From: JAFEBO01 sp036392375
Lineage (GTDB): Bacteria; Planctomycetota; Phycisphaerae; Phycisphaerales; UBA1924
Reading direction: 5' to 3'
Assembly: GCA_036392375.1 (NCBI GenBank)
Contig: DASVYC010000006.1
Span: forward strand, 11,526 to 75,525
Length of the DNA: 64,000 bases
Within the stretch, counting starts at the first letter, position 1; every line of letters starts with the position of its first letter. The translations under genes were made by a program, and so were the position numbers. The notes under the pieces are model-generated. The model saw nothing but the letters and a program-made list of their open reading frames with translations, had not been told where the DNA came from and made no database searches. Of this stretch, positions 57,318 through 64,000 are shown piece by piece.

Positions 57318-59900
57318 CTACTTCTTCGAGGCGCTCTTCAACGCGAACGCGATCGCGTCACGGGCGACGTTGCGGGTAGCCTCGGCGAGCTCCGGCTGCG
57401 ACACCACGTGCATCACCGGGGGCTTGGCCAGATCGGCCTTGCCCTCGGCGTCGATCCGCGGGCGTACCCACACGACCAGCTCGACGCCCTTCTCCGACGC
57501 CCAGGACGACAATCCGTCGCGGAAGCGAGGCGAGCCGATCTCGGTGCCCGAAACGGCCACGCGGGCGGCGGCGAGACGGTCGATGGTCTCGCGGTCCTCG
57601 ATGGACGCATCGGAGGTATCGCCCGTGAGCGTGAAGCCGGCCGCGCGGAGGGTCTCGGTCATCGCGGCCAGGAGCTTCTTGCCCTCCTCGCTGAGCGGCG
57701 CAGGGAGATCGCTGACGAGCAGCATGGTCGCGGTCGAGCCCTCGGGCAGCGTGGGAACGCTGGGAGCCGGCGCGGACTTGGAACGCGACTTCTTGCCGCC
57801 CTTGGCAACCGGCTGCGACCCGGTGTCGCCGACCGTGATGGTCTCGATGCTCCCATCGCGAACAGACTGAGCGGTGGACGTGGTGACCGATGAGCCGTCG
57901 ATCTGAACCGAGGCCGCGGGATTGCCGCCTTCGTTGGCGCTCTTGATGATCATGCCGGCCACGCCGACGCACGCCGCGAGGAAGATGAACAGACCCACGA
58001 ACGCGCCCGCGTTGGGCTTGTTGCTGTACGTCCGCGACGCGGTGAACCCGGCGCGGCGTCCCTGGGCGCGGGCGCGGCGGGCCTCGACACGGGCGCGGGC
58101 GCTCTCAATCTGCTCACGGGCGGTGCGACGCATGCCGTCGCCGTGGACGCGCGGCTCACGGGCCTTCCCGCCCATCGCGAAATCGACATCCAGGTTGAAG
58201 CCCTTGGCCCGAGCCGCGGCCACGGCGTCCTGCGCCATCGCGCTCGACTTCTTCGCGAAGTCGTGAGCCGCGGCACGGATGCCCGAGGCATCGAAACCGA
58301 ACGGACCGTCGGCGCGGTTCGGGATCGACGAGGGGCCTTCGGGGATCTCGACATACTCGCCCGTCCACCAGTTGACGACGCGGATGTCGGGACGCTTGGG
58401 CGTCGCGCGATCTTCCTGGCGGGGCAGGGGCGGCGGCACCGCGGCGAAGCGGCCCGCGTCAGCGACGCCCGCTCCGGCGGCGACTCCAGCAGCCGCGCCC
58501 ACGGCAGCGCCGGCGCCCATCACGCCGCCCAAGCTCTCGGCCATGGGATCGGCCACAGGCGCCGGGTCAACGACCCCGCCGCGCATGCTGGGCAAATCGA
58601 TCGGACGGACCGCGAAGGGATCGGCCGCGGAGCGCACCACGTCGAGGTCCGCGAGCATCTGGGCCGCGGAGGTGTAGCGCTTGTCGTAATCCGCCATGGC
58701 GCGGCGGATAACCCACTTCACCGCCTCGGGGCAGCGGCGCGTCACCTGCGACAAGACGCCGTGCGCAGGGAACGAGTTCTCGATCACCGCAAAGAGCACC
58801 GCGCCCGCGGCGTACACATCGAACTTCGCGCCGTCGACTTCGTGCACCTTCACGCCACGCAGTGCCAAACGCACGAGCTCGGGGTCGCGGAAGTACTCGG
58901 TCCCGTGGGTCGTCAGCGTCATCGCGCTGCGGAGAGGGGTCACGAGACCGAAGTCCACCAGGTGGGCCTGCGGCCGACCGGCGACGGTCTCGACGATGAT
59001 GTTCTCCGGCTTGACGTCCTTGTGCCACAGCCCGCCGCGGTGGTAGTCCTCAAGCGCCCGCGCCAGGTCGGCAACGTAGCCCAGGGCGAGGCGGAGATGG
59101 CGGTCGTCGAGGCCCGGCGGCTTGAGGGTCGGGTCGCTCTCTCCGTGAAGCTGCTGCACCACGACATTGAGCGTCTGCCCCGGCACGTACCGCATCACGT
59201 AATAGAACTTGGCGGGGCTCAACTCGTGATCGAGCACCAGACCGAGCTTCTTGGCCGCCTCCAGGGCTCGCGACTCACGCACGATGTTGGGCAGGTTTGA
59301 CCCGTCGGCGACGGAGAACGACTTGATGACAACCTGGTTGACATCCCGAAAGCCTGAACGCTCGAGCGCGGCACGCTTGATCGGATCGGGCTCGGCGATG
59401 TAAAGCTTGGACCCCGAGCCGCCGGTGGGCAGAGAGCCGACGATCTTGTACCCCTCGAACTGGTTGGCACGCTTGCCGTGCGGTTCCGAGGTCGGCGCCT
59501 GGGCCATGGCCTCGGGTATGCGCTGCTCGAGGCCTTCCACGAGACCATCCATCGCGAACAGCCGGGCCGGGTGGGCGAGCAGCACGCGGAACAGGCAGGC
59601 CCCCGCGATCGAGATCTCGTTCTTGATCGCGCGTCCGAAATGAGCGGAGGCCGACCAGCGCCCGATGATGATGTTGAGCACCACCAGCGGCGAGAACACG
59701 ATAATCGCGAGCAAGGCCCCGATAAACCGCACCGAGTCCTTGAGCATGCCCACGATAAAGTGGAAGACGCGTGCCACCAGCCAGGCCAAGCCCTTGAAGA
59801 TCGGGACGATCAAGTAGCTGATCAGCAGCACGGCGATCGCCACGGCGAGGATCACGCCGACGATGCTCAGGATGCCGATGCCGACCGTGCTGGTATCCAT
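57318..59900 (-). CDS. membrane-anchored Ser/Thr kinase with extracytoplasmic C-terminal domain
   Basis: This is 860 residues from MDTSTVGIGILSIVGVILAV. Two or three N-terminal hydrophobic segments (about 5-35, 40-60, 70-95) precede a kinase domain at about 170-440. Its G-loop is atypical: GSLPTGGSGSKLY. Lys lies in VVIKSF, the catalytic loop is HKDVKPEN (about 293-300) and DFG is near 315. A Gly/Ala/Pro-rich linker and a basic region follow, then one more membrane segment near 632-655 and a C-terminal globular domain. HKD replaces HRD, which some active kinases share. The upstream sigma gene ends 98 bases away, so a sigma-kinase regulatory pair is likely. Confidence 0.88.
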   Translation of the reverse strand: MDTSTVGIGILSIVGVILAVAIAVLLISYLIVPIFKGLAWLVARVFHFIVGMLKDSVRFIGALLAIIVFSPLVVLNIIIGRWSASAHFGRAIKNEISIAGACLFRVLLAHPARLFAMDGLVEGLEQRIPEAMAQAPTSEPHGKRANQFEGYKIVGSLPTGGSGSKLYIAEPDPIKRAALERSGFRDVNQVVIKSFSVADGSNLPNIVRESRALEAAKKLGLVLDHELSPAKFYYVMRYVPGQTLNVVVQQLHGESDPTLKPPGLDDRHLRLALGYVADLARALEDYHRGGLWHKDVKPENIIVETVAGRPQAHLVDFGLVTPLRSAMTLTTHGTEYFRDPELVRLALRGVKVHEVDGAKFDVYAAGAVLFAVIENSFPAHGVLSQVTRRCPEAVKWVIRRAMADYDKRYTSAAQMLADLDVVRSAADPFAVRPIDLPSMRGGVVDPAPVADPMAESLGGVMGAGAAVGAAAGVAAGAGVADAGRFAAVPPPLPRQEDRATPKRPDIRVVNWWTGEYVEIPEGPSSIPNRADGPFGFDASGIRAAAHDFAKKSSAMAQDAVAAARAKGFNLDVDFAMGGKAREPRVHGDGMRRTAREQIESARARVEARRARAQGRRAGFTASRTYSNKPNAGAFVGLFIFLAACVGVAGMIIKSANEGGNPAASVQIDGSSVTTSTAQSVRDGSIETITVGDTGSQPVAKGGKKSRSKSAPAPSVPTLPEGSTATMLLVSDLPAPLSEEGKKLLAAMTETLRAAGFTLTGDTSDASIEDRETIDRLAAARVAVSGTEIGSPRFRDGLSSWASEKGVELVVWVRPRIDAEGKADLAKPPVMHVVSQPELAEATRNVARDAIAFALKSASKK

Positions 59901-59918
59901 CGTGTACCTCAAGGAGCG

Positions 59919-59992
59919 GGAAGGGGTGAGGTGTGAGGGGTGAGCAGGAGGTCTTGAGTGTCTTGACTCACCCCTCACACCTCACACCTTCC
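59919..59992. repeat. 26-bp inverted repeat between sigma and kinase genes
   Basis: Arms 59919-59944 and 59967-59992 match at 25 of 26 bases (GGAAGGGGTGAGGTGTGAGG... and its complement), with a 22-base spacer holding two TCTTGA copies. The units resemble the CCCCTCA arrays elsewhere. It would form a long hairpin in the transcript without a T-tract. Confidence 0.8.
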
Positions 59993-59998
59993 AACTTC

Positions 59999-60760
59999 CT
60001 ACAAGCCCCTTGCCTCCGCCCGACGCAGCTCCATCTGCCGGTGGTAAATCTCGGCGATGGCTTCGTCGAAGGAGGCGTCGTCTTCCGGTCCGGAAGCCTC
60101 TTTCGGATTCACGGCCAGCCCGTTTCGCTCCGCCTCGCACAGTTCTTCGGACGTGAACGAGTAGGTCATGATGACCTCCCCCAGCCGCCGCCGCAGGGCT
60201 TCGCGGACCTTGGCCAACCGCCGGCTGACGGTGGGCTCGCTGATCCCCAGGGCCTCGGCGACTTCCTTGCCCGGCTTGCACTCCAGGACCCGCATGGAGT
60301 AGATACAAAAGTCAGTGAAGTCGCTTTCCTTCTGGACCATCCGGATCGCAGCCTCGACCTTGGCCCGGAAAACGGCGGCCTCGTAAACCTCGTCGGCCCC
60401 GAGCTGGTTGCGGGCCGCGGCCATCCACGATTCGTCGAACTCGCCGGTCTTCTTATCGCCGCCACGCTTCAGCGCCCCGCGCCGGTCCATCTCGTCGCCC
60501 AGAACGTGCTTCGCGATGGCGAGGAGCCACGTCGAGAACCGTGCGCCCTTCTTGGGGTCGTAGCGCTCGATCGAGTCCGAGAGCGCGGCGAGCGTCTCCT
60601 GCGACAGGTCCTTGACGGTCTCGGCGCCGATGCGACCCTTGCCCCACTTGGTGAGCTGGGCGCGGATAACCGGGCCGAAGGTCTCCCATAACTCGTACCA
60701 CGCCGCCTGGTCGTTGGCCCGCAGACGCGTGACGAAGCCGGTTGTGAGCGAGTTGAGCAT
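59999..60760 (-). CDS. sigma-70 family factor (ECF-like) next to a kinase
   Basis: This is 253 residues from MLNSLTTGFVTRLRANDQAA. Region 2 reads WYELWETFGPVIRAQLTKWG, ETVKDLSQETLAALSDSIER and GARFSTWLLAIAKHVLGDEM. Region 4 reads VLECKPGKEVAEALGISEPT, then VSRRLAKVREALRRRLGEV. The C-terminal 50 residues (TYSFTSEELCEAERNG) extend beyond region 4 and are acidic. It is followed by the kinase gene, not an anti-sigma gene, so phosphorylation-based control is plausible. Confidence 0.85.
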   Translation of the reverse strand: MLNSLTTGFVTRLRANDQAAWYELWETFGPVIRAQLTKWGKGRIGAETVKDLSQETLAALSDSIERYDPKKGARFSTWLLAIAKHVLGDEMDRRGALKRGGDKKTGEFDESWMAAARNQLGADEVYEAAVFRAKVEAAIRMVQKESDFTDFCIYSMRVLECKPGKEVAEALGISEPTVSRRLAKVREALRRRLGEVIMTYSFTSEELCEAERNGLAVNPKEASGPEDDASFDEAIAEIYHRQMELRRAEARGL

Positions 60761-60886
60761 GCGGCGAGAAGCCCCCGACGGTGGTGCGGAGAAGTTTAGG
60801 GTGCACTCGGTCAGACCGTTTTCAGCCCGGTCCGGTCGAGCATCTCGCCTGAGCAAGAGGCGGGTAGTGCCTCGGAGCCTCGCCGA

Positions 60887-60910
60887 CCTCTGGCGAACGC
60901 CAGAGGCTCT
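60887..60910. repeat. REP-like hairpin
   Basis: CCTCTGGCG-aa-CGCCAGAGG followed by CTCT has the same size and GGCTCT tail as the RAYT-flanking elements, with compensated changes in the stem. Confidence 0.55.
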
Positions 60911-60970
60911 CTCGCGGGACACATGTCGCTCGACGCGTTGCCCGGCCGTAGCCCGGTCTCCCTTGTGCGT

Positions 60971-61288
60971 CTAGCTCGCGCTCAGCTTGAGCCCCACTAC
61001 CCCCACCAGCACGAGCGCGAGCGACGCGAGACGGAGCCAGGAGGCCGACTCGCCAAGGAAGAGGATGCCGCTGACGGCGATGATGGCCATGCCGCAGCCG
61101 GCCCAGATGGCGTACGCGAGGCCAACGTCGAGCTTCTTGGTCGCGAGCGCGAGGAACGCGGCGGAGAGCAAGTACGTGACCGCGAACACCGCAACCCATG
61201 CGGGCTTGGTCAAGCCGTCGGACTTCTTCATCGCCAGCGCCCAACCGGCTTCGAAGATGATGGCGAGACTGAGGTGGAACCAGTGCAT
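60971..61288 (-). CDS. small multidrug resistance (SMR) family transporter
   Basis: This is 105 residues with four membrane helices. MHWFHLSLAIIFEAGWALAM carries the conserved E13 of helix 1 (E14 in EmrE). AYAIWAGCGMAIIAVSGILF and the C-terminal helix are typical. The W-A-L at helix 1 fits the SugE/Gdx guanidinium exporters slightly better than EmrE, a weak inference. No guanidine riboswitch is visible upstream by eye. Confidence 0.9.
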   Translation of the reverse strand: MHWFHLSLAIIFEAGWALAMKKSDGLTKPAWVAVFAVTYLLSAAFLALATKKLDVGLAYAIWAGCGMAIIAVSGILFLGESASWLRLASLALVLVGVVGLKLSAS

Positions 61289-61498
61289 GAGGAGGAGGGT
61301 ACGGGTATTCGTGACGCGATGGGTCTGTGGAACCGTCGGTGTGGCACGGGGCGGACGCGAGCAAAGTGCACACGCGGGAAGTGCAAATCGCACCACAAGG
61401 GCGAAACTTCCCGTGTTGTGGGACTTCCCCGACGATTCCAGCGGCGCGCGCCCGTAGCATGCTCCGGATGCCGTCTCGGCGCCCAAGGAGCTCACATC

Positions 61499-61699
61499 AT
61501 GGCGGATCGCACCACGTCCAAAGGCCAACGCGGGAACACCGGGAGCGCCAGCGGGCAGAAGCAGCGTTCGCCCACCAGCACGCCGCACGCGGGCAGTCGC
61601 GGGGACCCGTCGCACACCATGCGGCAGCAGCGGCTGGATCGCTCCAAACAATCGGGCGCGCTGAGCAAGTCCAGCGGCGTGAAGCGCGGCCGGCGTTGA
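61499..61699 (+). CDS. small basic Ser/Gly/Arg-rich protein
   Basis: This is 66 residues from the ATG at 61499, with AAGGAG eight bases upstream. The sequence is hydrophilic and basic (MADRTTSKGQRGNTGSASGQ; KSSGVKRGRR at the end), with no cysteine or hydrophobic core. It is predicted to be disordered and could bind nucleic acid. No family is recognised. It is divergent from the SMR gene and has no clear terminator. Confidence 0.5.
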   Translation: MADRTTSKGQRGNTGSASGQKQRSPTSTPHAGSRGDPSHTMRQQRLDRSKQSGALSKSSGVKRGRR

Positions 61700-61836
61700 G
61701 TACATACGGCAGCACGTCCCATTCACCACCGCACGGCTTGAGTACTTAAGCCGCACGCTAAAGGTGCTTAATCGGACCCCATGGGCCTCGCTCGCTGGTA
61801 CTCAAGGCCTTACGATCTGCCTTGCAAACCAGCACC

Positions 61837-62826
61837 ATGCGATCCGACTCTCTTGCCGCGGCTCCCGCGGCGGAGGCTTCCACCACGCGCGTCGAGGCCG
61901 AAGGGCTGGAAGGGCGTGAGCTGTCGCCGGCGGACAAGAAGGCGCGGCTGGTGAACCTGATCGCGGTGGTGACGCCGTTTGCGGGGTTGGTGCTGGCGAT
62001 CTACTACTCTTGGGGCTTCGCGTTCGATTGGACCCAAGCGGGCATCCTGTTCTTCATGTTCATGGCGTCTTCGCTGGGCATCACGGTGGGGTATCACCGG
62101 CTGTTCACGCACAAGTCGTTCGAGGCGGTGGCGCCGGTGCGGTGGCTGCTGGCGGTGCTGGGGTCGATGTCGGTACAGGGGCCGGTGATCGAGTGGGTGG
62201 GCGTGCATCGGCGGCATCATCAGCATTCCGATCGCGAGAATGATCCGCACTCGCCGCACACGCACCATCACGATGATGAGGAGCACGGCGTGCTGACCAT
62301 GCTGCGGGGGTTCTACCACGCGCACATGGGTTGGTTGTTCATGGGGCACTCCAAGGGATTGGGGCGGTACATCAAGGACCTGCGGCAGGACGAGATGCTG
62401 TGCCGCGTGAATCGGCAGTTCTTGTTCTGGGTTGTGGTTGGACTGGTGATCCCGACGGTGCTGGGCGGCGTGCTGACGATGACGTGGAAGGGTGCGCTGT
62501 TGGGGTTCCTGTGGGGCGGATTGACGCGGATCTTGCTTGGGCATCACATCGCGTGGAGCGTGAACTCGGTGTGCCACTTGTGGGGCGCGAGCCCGTTCCG
62601 CACGGGTGATCAGAGCCGCAACAACGCGATCGTGGGCGTGCTCGCGCTGGGAGAGGGCTGGCACAACAACCATCACGCGTTCCCGACCTCGGCGCGGCAC
62701 GGGCTGTGGTGGTGGCAGTTTGATCCGAGCTACATCACGATCAAGGCGCTGGAACTGGTCGGGCTGGCGAGCGAGGTGACGGTGCCGTCGGCGGAGCGGA
62801 TCGAGGGGAAGCGGAAGAAGGGTTGA
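61837..62826 (+). CDS. acyl-CoA / fatty-acid delta-9-type desaturase
   Basis: This is 329 residues with three histidine boxes: HRLFTH, HRRHHQHSD (inside GVHRRHHQHSD) and HNNHHAF. Four hydrophobic segments in two pairs place the di-iron centre on the cytoplasmic side. An additional His-rich stretch (PHTHHHDDEEHG) follows box two. It introduces a double bond into membrane acyl chains. Third positions are less GC-biased than in neighbouring genes, with many GTG and GGG codons, which may suggest a different origin. The start is chosen at ATG 61837. Confidence 0.92.
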   Translation: MRSDSLAAAPAAEASTTRVEAEGLEGRELSPADKKARLVNLIAVVTPFAGLVLAIYYSWGFAFDWTQAGILFFMFMASSLGITVGYHRLFTHKSFEAVAPVRWLLAVLGSMSVQGPVIEWVGVHRRHHQHSDRENDPHSPHTHHHDDEEHGVLTMLRGFYHAHMGWLFMGHSKGLGRYIKDLRQDEMLCRVNRQFLFWVVVGLVIPTVLGGVLTMTWKGALLGFLWGGLTRILLGHHIAWSVNSVCHLWGASPFRTGDQSRNNAIVGVLALGEGWHNNHHAFPTSARHGLWWWQFDPSYITIKALELVGLASEVTVPSAERIEGKRKKG

Positions 62827-62912
62827 CGCACGGGCGCGTCGCATAAGAACTCGCGGGTGAGCGGCGTTGGATCCGAATCCATCCGCCGCGCTATGCTGCC
62901 GCAGGTGGTTCT

Positions 62913-63455
62913 ATGAACGCACGCGACGTTTCGGCACTGGATCGTCGGATCACGATGTGGCTGGCGCAGTACGGCCCGCCGCTGCTGCGTATCTCGCTGG
63001 GGATCATCTTTCTGTGGTTCGGGGCCCTGAAGTTCGTCCCGGGGCTCAGCCCGGCGGATGAGCTGGCGACCGCCACCATCAGCAAGCTCACGTTCGGCAT
63101 CGTCGGCCCGGGTTTCTCCCGTCCGATGCTGGCGCTGTGGGAGTCGCTCATCGGGCTGGGGCTTTTGACGAACATGTACCTTCGCGCGACGCTGCTATTG
63201 CTCGCGCTGCAGATGCTCGGCACGGTGACGCCGCTGGTTCTGTTCCCGGCCGAAACCTGGAAGCTGTTCCCGATCGCGCTGACGCTCGAGGGGCAGTACA
63301 TCGTCAAGAACATCGTGCTGGTGACCGCGGCGTTTGTGGTCGGGGCCACCGTCCGCGGCGGCGCGATGATCGCCAGTGGCCCGATCGCGACCAAGGCGCG
63401 CCGGCATGAGTTGGCGGATGCGTCGGAGCCAATGCCAACACGTGTCGGCGAGTGA
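62913..63455 (+). CDS. DoxX-like four-helix membrane protein
   Basis: This is 180 residues. LLRISLGIIFLWFGALKFVP in the first helix, then WESLIGLGLLTNMYLRATLL and three more hydrophobic segments, resembles DoxX/DUF417-type membrane proteins of unclear function. The C-terminal 30 residues (KARRHELADASEPMPTR) are soluble. It follows the desaturase by 86 bases on the same strand. Confidence 0.75.
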   Translation: MNARDVSALDRRITMWLAQYGPPLLRISLGIIFLWFGALKFVPGLSPADELATATISKLTFGIVGPGFSRPMLALWESLIGLGLLTNMYLRATLLLLALQMLGTVTPLVLFPAETWKLFPIALTLEGQYIVKNIVLVTAAFVVGATVRGGAMIASGPIATKARRHELADASEPMPTRVGE

Positions 63456-64000
63456 GTGCACTGGGCCGAGGTACGTGGTACAGGTTTTGCGCTTCGTGCG
63501 GTGCGTTTACGCCGGAGTCTTTGGCGGAGGCCGAGACGGTGCGGGAGCGGGTGCGCGGGGGAGATGCGATCGACGATGGTCGGATGGTGGAGATGCGCGG
63601 TGCGCTCCATCGATTGCGGCGTGTGCGGCGGAGATATGGGCGAGGGCCGGGGATTCGGCGCGGGGGAGACCTGCTCGCTCACGCTCGGGGCTCGTTAAGG
63701 CGGGGATGTTGGATGTCGGATTGGGGATGTCGGATGTCGGATTTGGGATTTCGGGTGGTGCAGCGGGGAGCACCGCGGCAGCGACATCACGCTGGCGCGT
63801 GGGGGTTGTTGTGGGGGCGGCGGCTTTGGCTTGGACCGCGTCGGCGTTGAGGTACGCGTCGGGCCCCTCCGTTGCTTGGCATGTGGCTTGGCCTTTGGCC
63901 AAGCGGTCCTCTCCCCCCACCTCCCGCGAGCGGGGAGAGGGGGCGCGCGGAGGCGGCGCGGTGGGCGAGGGTGGGACGTAGCGGGCGATGCGGAGGAGGA
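63456..64000. other. repeat-rich non-coding end of the window
   Basis: I see no supported gene in the last 545 bases. They hold a REP-like element CTCGCTCACGCTCGGGGCTCG (63674-63694), a GGATGT(T/C)GGAT-type array at about 63704-63755, and a CTCTCCCC...GGGGAGAG hairpin (63909-63939). The frames there vary in codon bias and lack ribosome sites. Confidence 0.5.

Noticed and set aside
60971..61500. Guanidine riboswitch upstream of the SMR transporter gene
   Set aside because: SugE-type genes often have one, but I could not find the ykkC, mini-ykkC or ykkC-III signatures by eye in the 200 bases before the gene.

Overview
The window is one continuous piece of a GC-rich chromosome. It most likely comes from a planctomycete of the Phycisphaerae type. 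That is an inference from gene content: large membrane-anchored Ser/Thr kinases, a tricorn-type protease, several sigma factors (one next to a kinase), scattered type IV pilus / type II secretion parts, DUF3303, coding sequence with strongly GC-rich third positions, and intergenic simple-sequence repeats. No rRNA, CRISPR array, prophage or plasmid gene was found. The only mobile-type gene is a REP-associated tyrosine transposase at 7924-8400.

Layout. 1-4.5 kb: the N-terminal part of hpt, an FmdB-like protein, a zinc-ribbon kinase and an omega-amidase-like hydrolase. 4.5-14 kb: an FHA-GspE/PilB ATPase diverging from serS, a RAYT flanked by inverted REP-like hairpins, and a minus-strand run of coaX, an MnmE-like GTPase, a YfgM-like protein and rluD. 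14.5-23 kb: a large secretin, a STAS/HATPase partner-switching pair, iscS-iscU, and an ECF sigma / anti-sigma pair. 23-28 kb: tRNA-Val, a giant tricorn-like protease, then tRNA-Thr and tRNA-Tyr.

28.1-34.4 kb is the most distinctive part. Five genes read as one operon, with three successive 4-base start/stop overlaps: a short citrate-synthase/citryl-CoA-lyase, an HD-like protein, a fused aconitase-family hydratase, an isocitrate/isopropylmalate-type dehydrogenase and an MmgE/PrpD protein. Together they resemble a private tricarboxylate or chain-elongation pathway, separate from a normal TCA cycle.

34.4-42.6 kb: superoxide dismutase, an RpoD-like sigma factor with a clear promoter and a leader of about 540 nt, a PilT-like ATPase, a membrane-anchored GspE-like protein that has lost the Walker A lysine, and a CvpA-like membrane protein. 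42.7-48.7 kb is a minus-strand information-processing run: tRNA-Gln, a GlmU-like nucleotidyltransferase, prs, rplY, pth, rpsF, ssb and rplI. rpsR is missing from its usual place. 49-53.3 kb: DUF3303, a B12-binding-fold protein, a sulfurtransferase with a 34-residue Cys-containing upstream ORF and tandem terminators, and a cysteine synthase. 53.7-64 kb: a membrane protein, a pseudopilin, ubiE/menG, an M48 lipoprotein protease, a sigma-kinase pair, an SMR transporter, a small basic protein, a fatty-acid desaturase and a DoxX-like protein.

Intergenic DNA is rich in short repeats: 8-bp tandem arrays, hairpins, inverted repeats and REP-like elements. One such sequence appears to have been inserted in frame into rluD. 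Many genes have a TAnAnT-like -10 hexamer 28-65 bp upstream without an obvious -35; the RpoD-like gene is the exception, with TTGGCA-17-TAGAAT.
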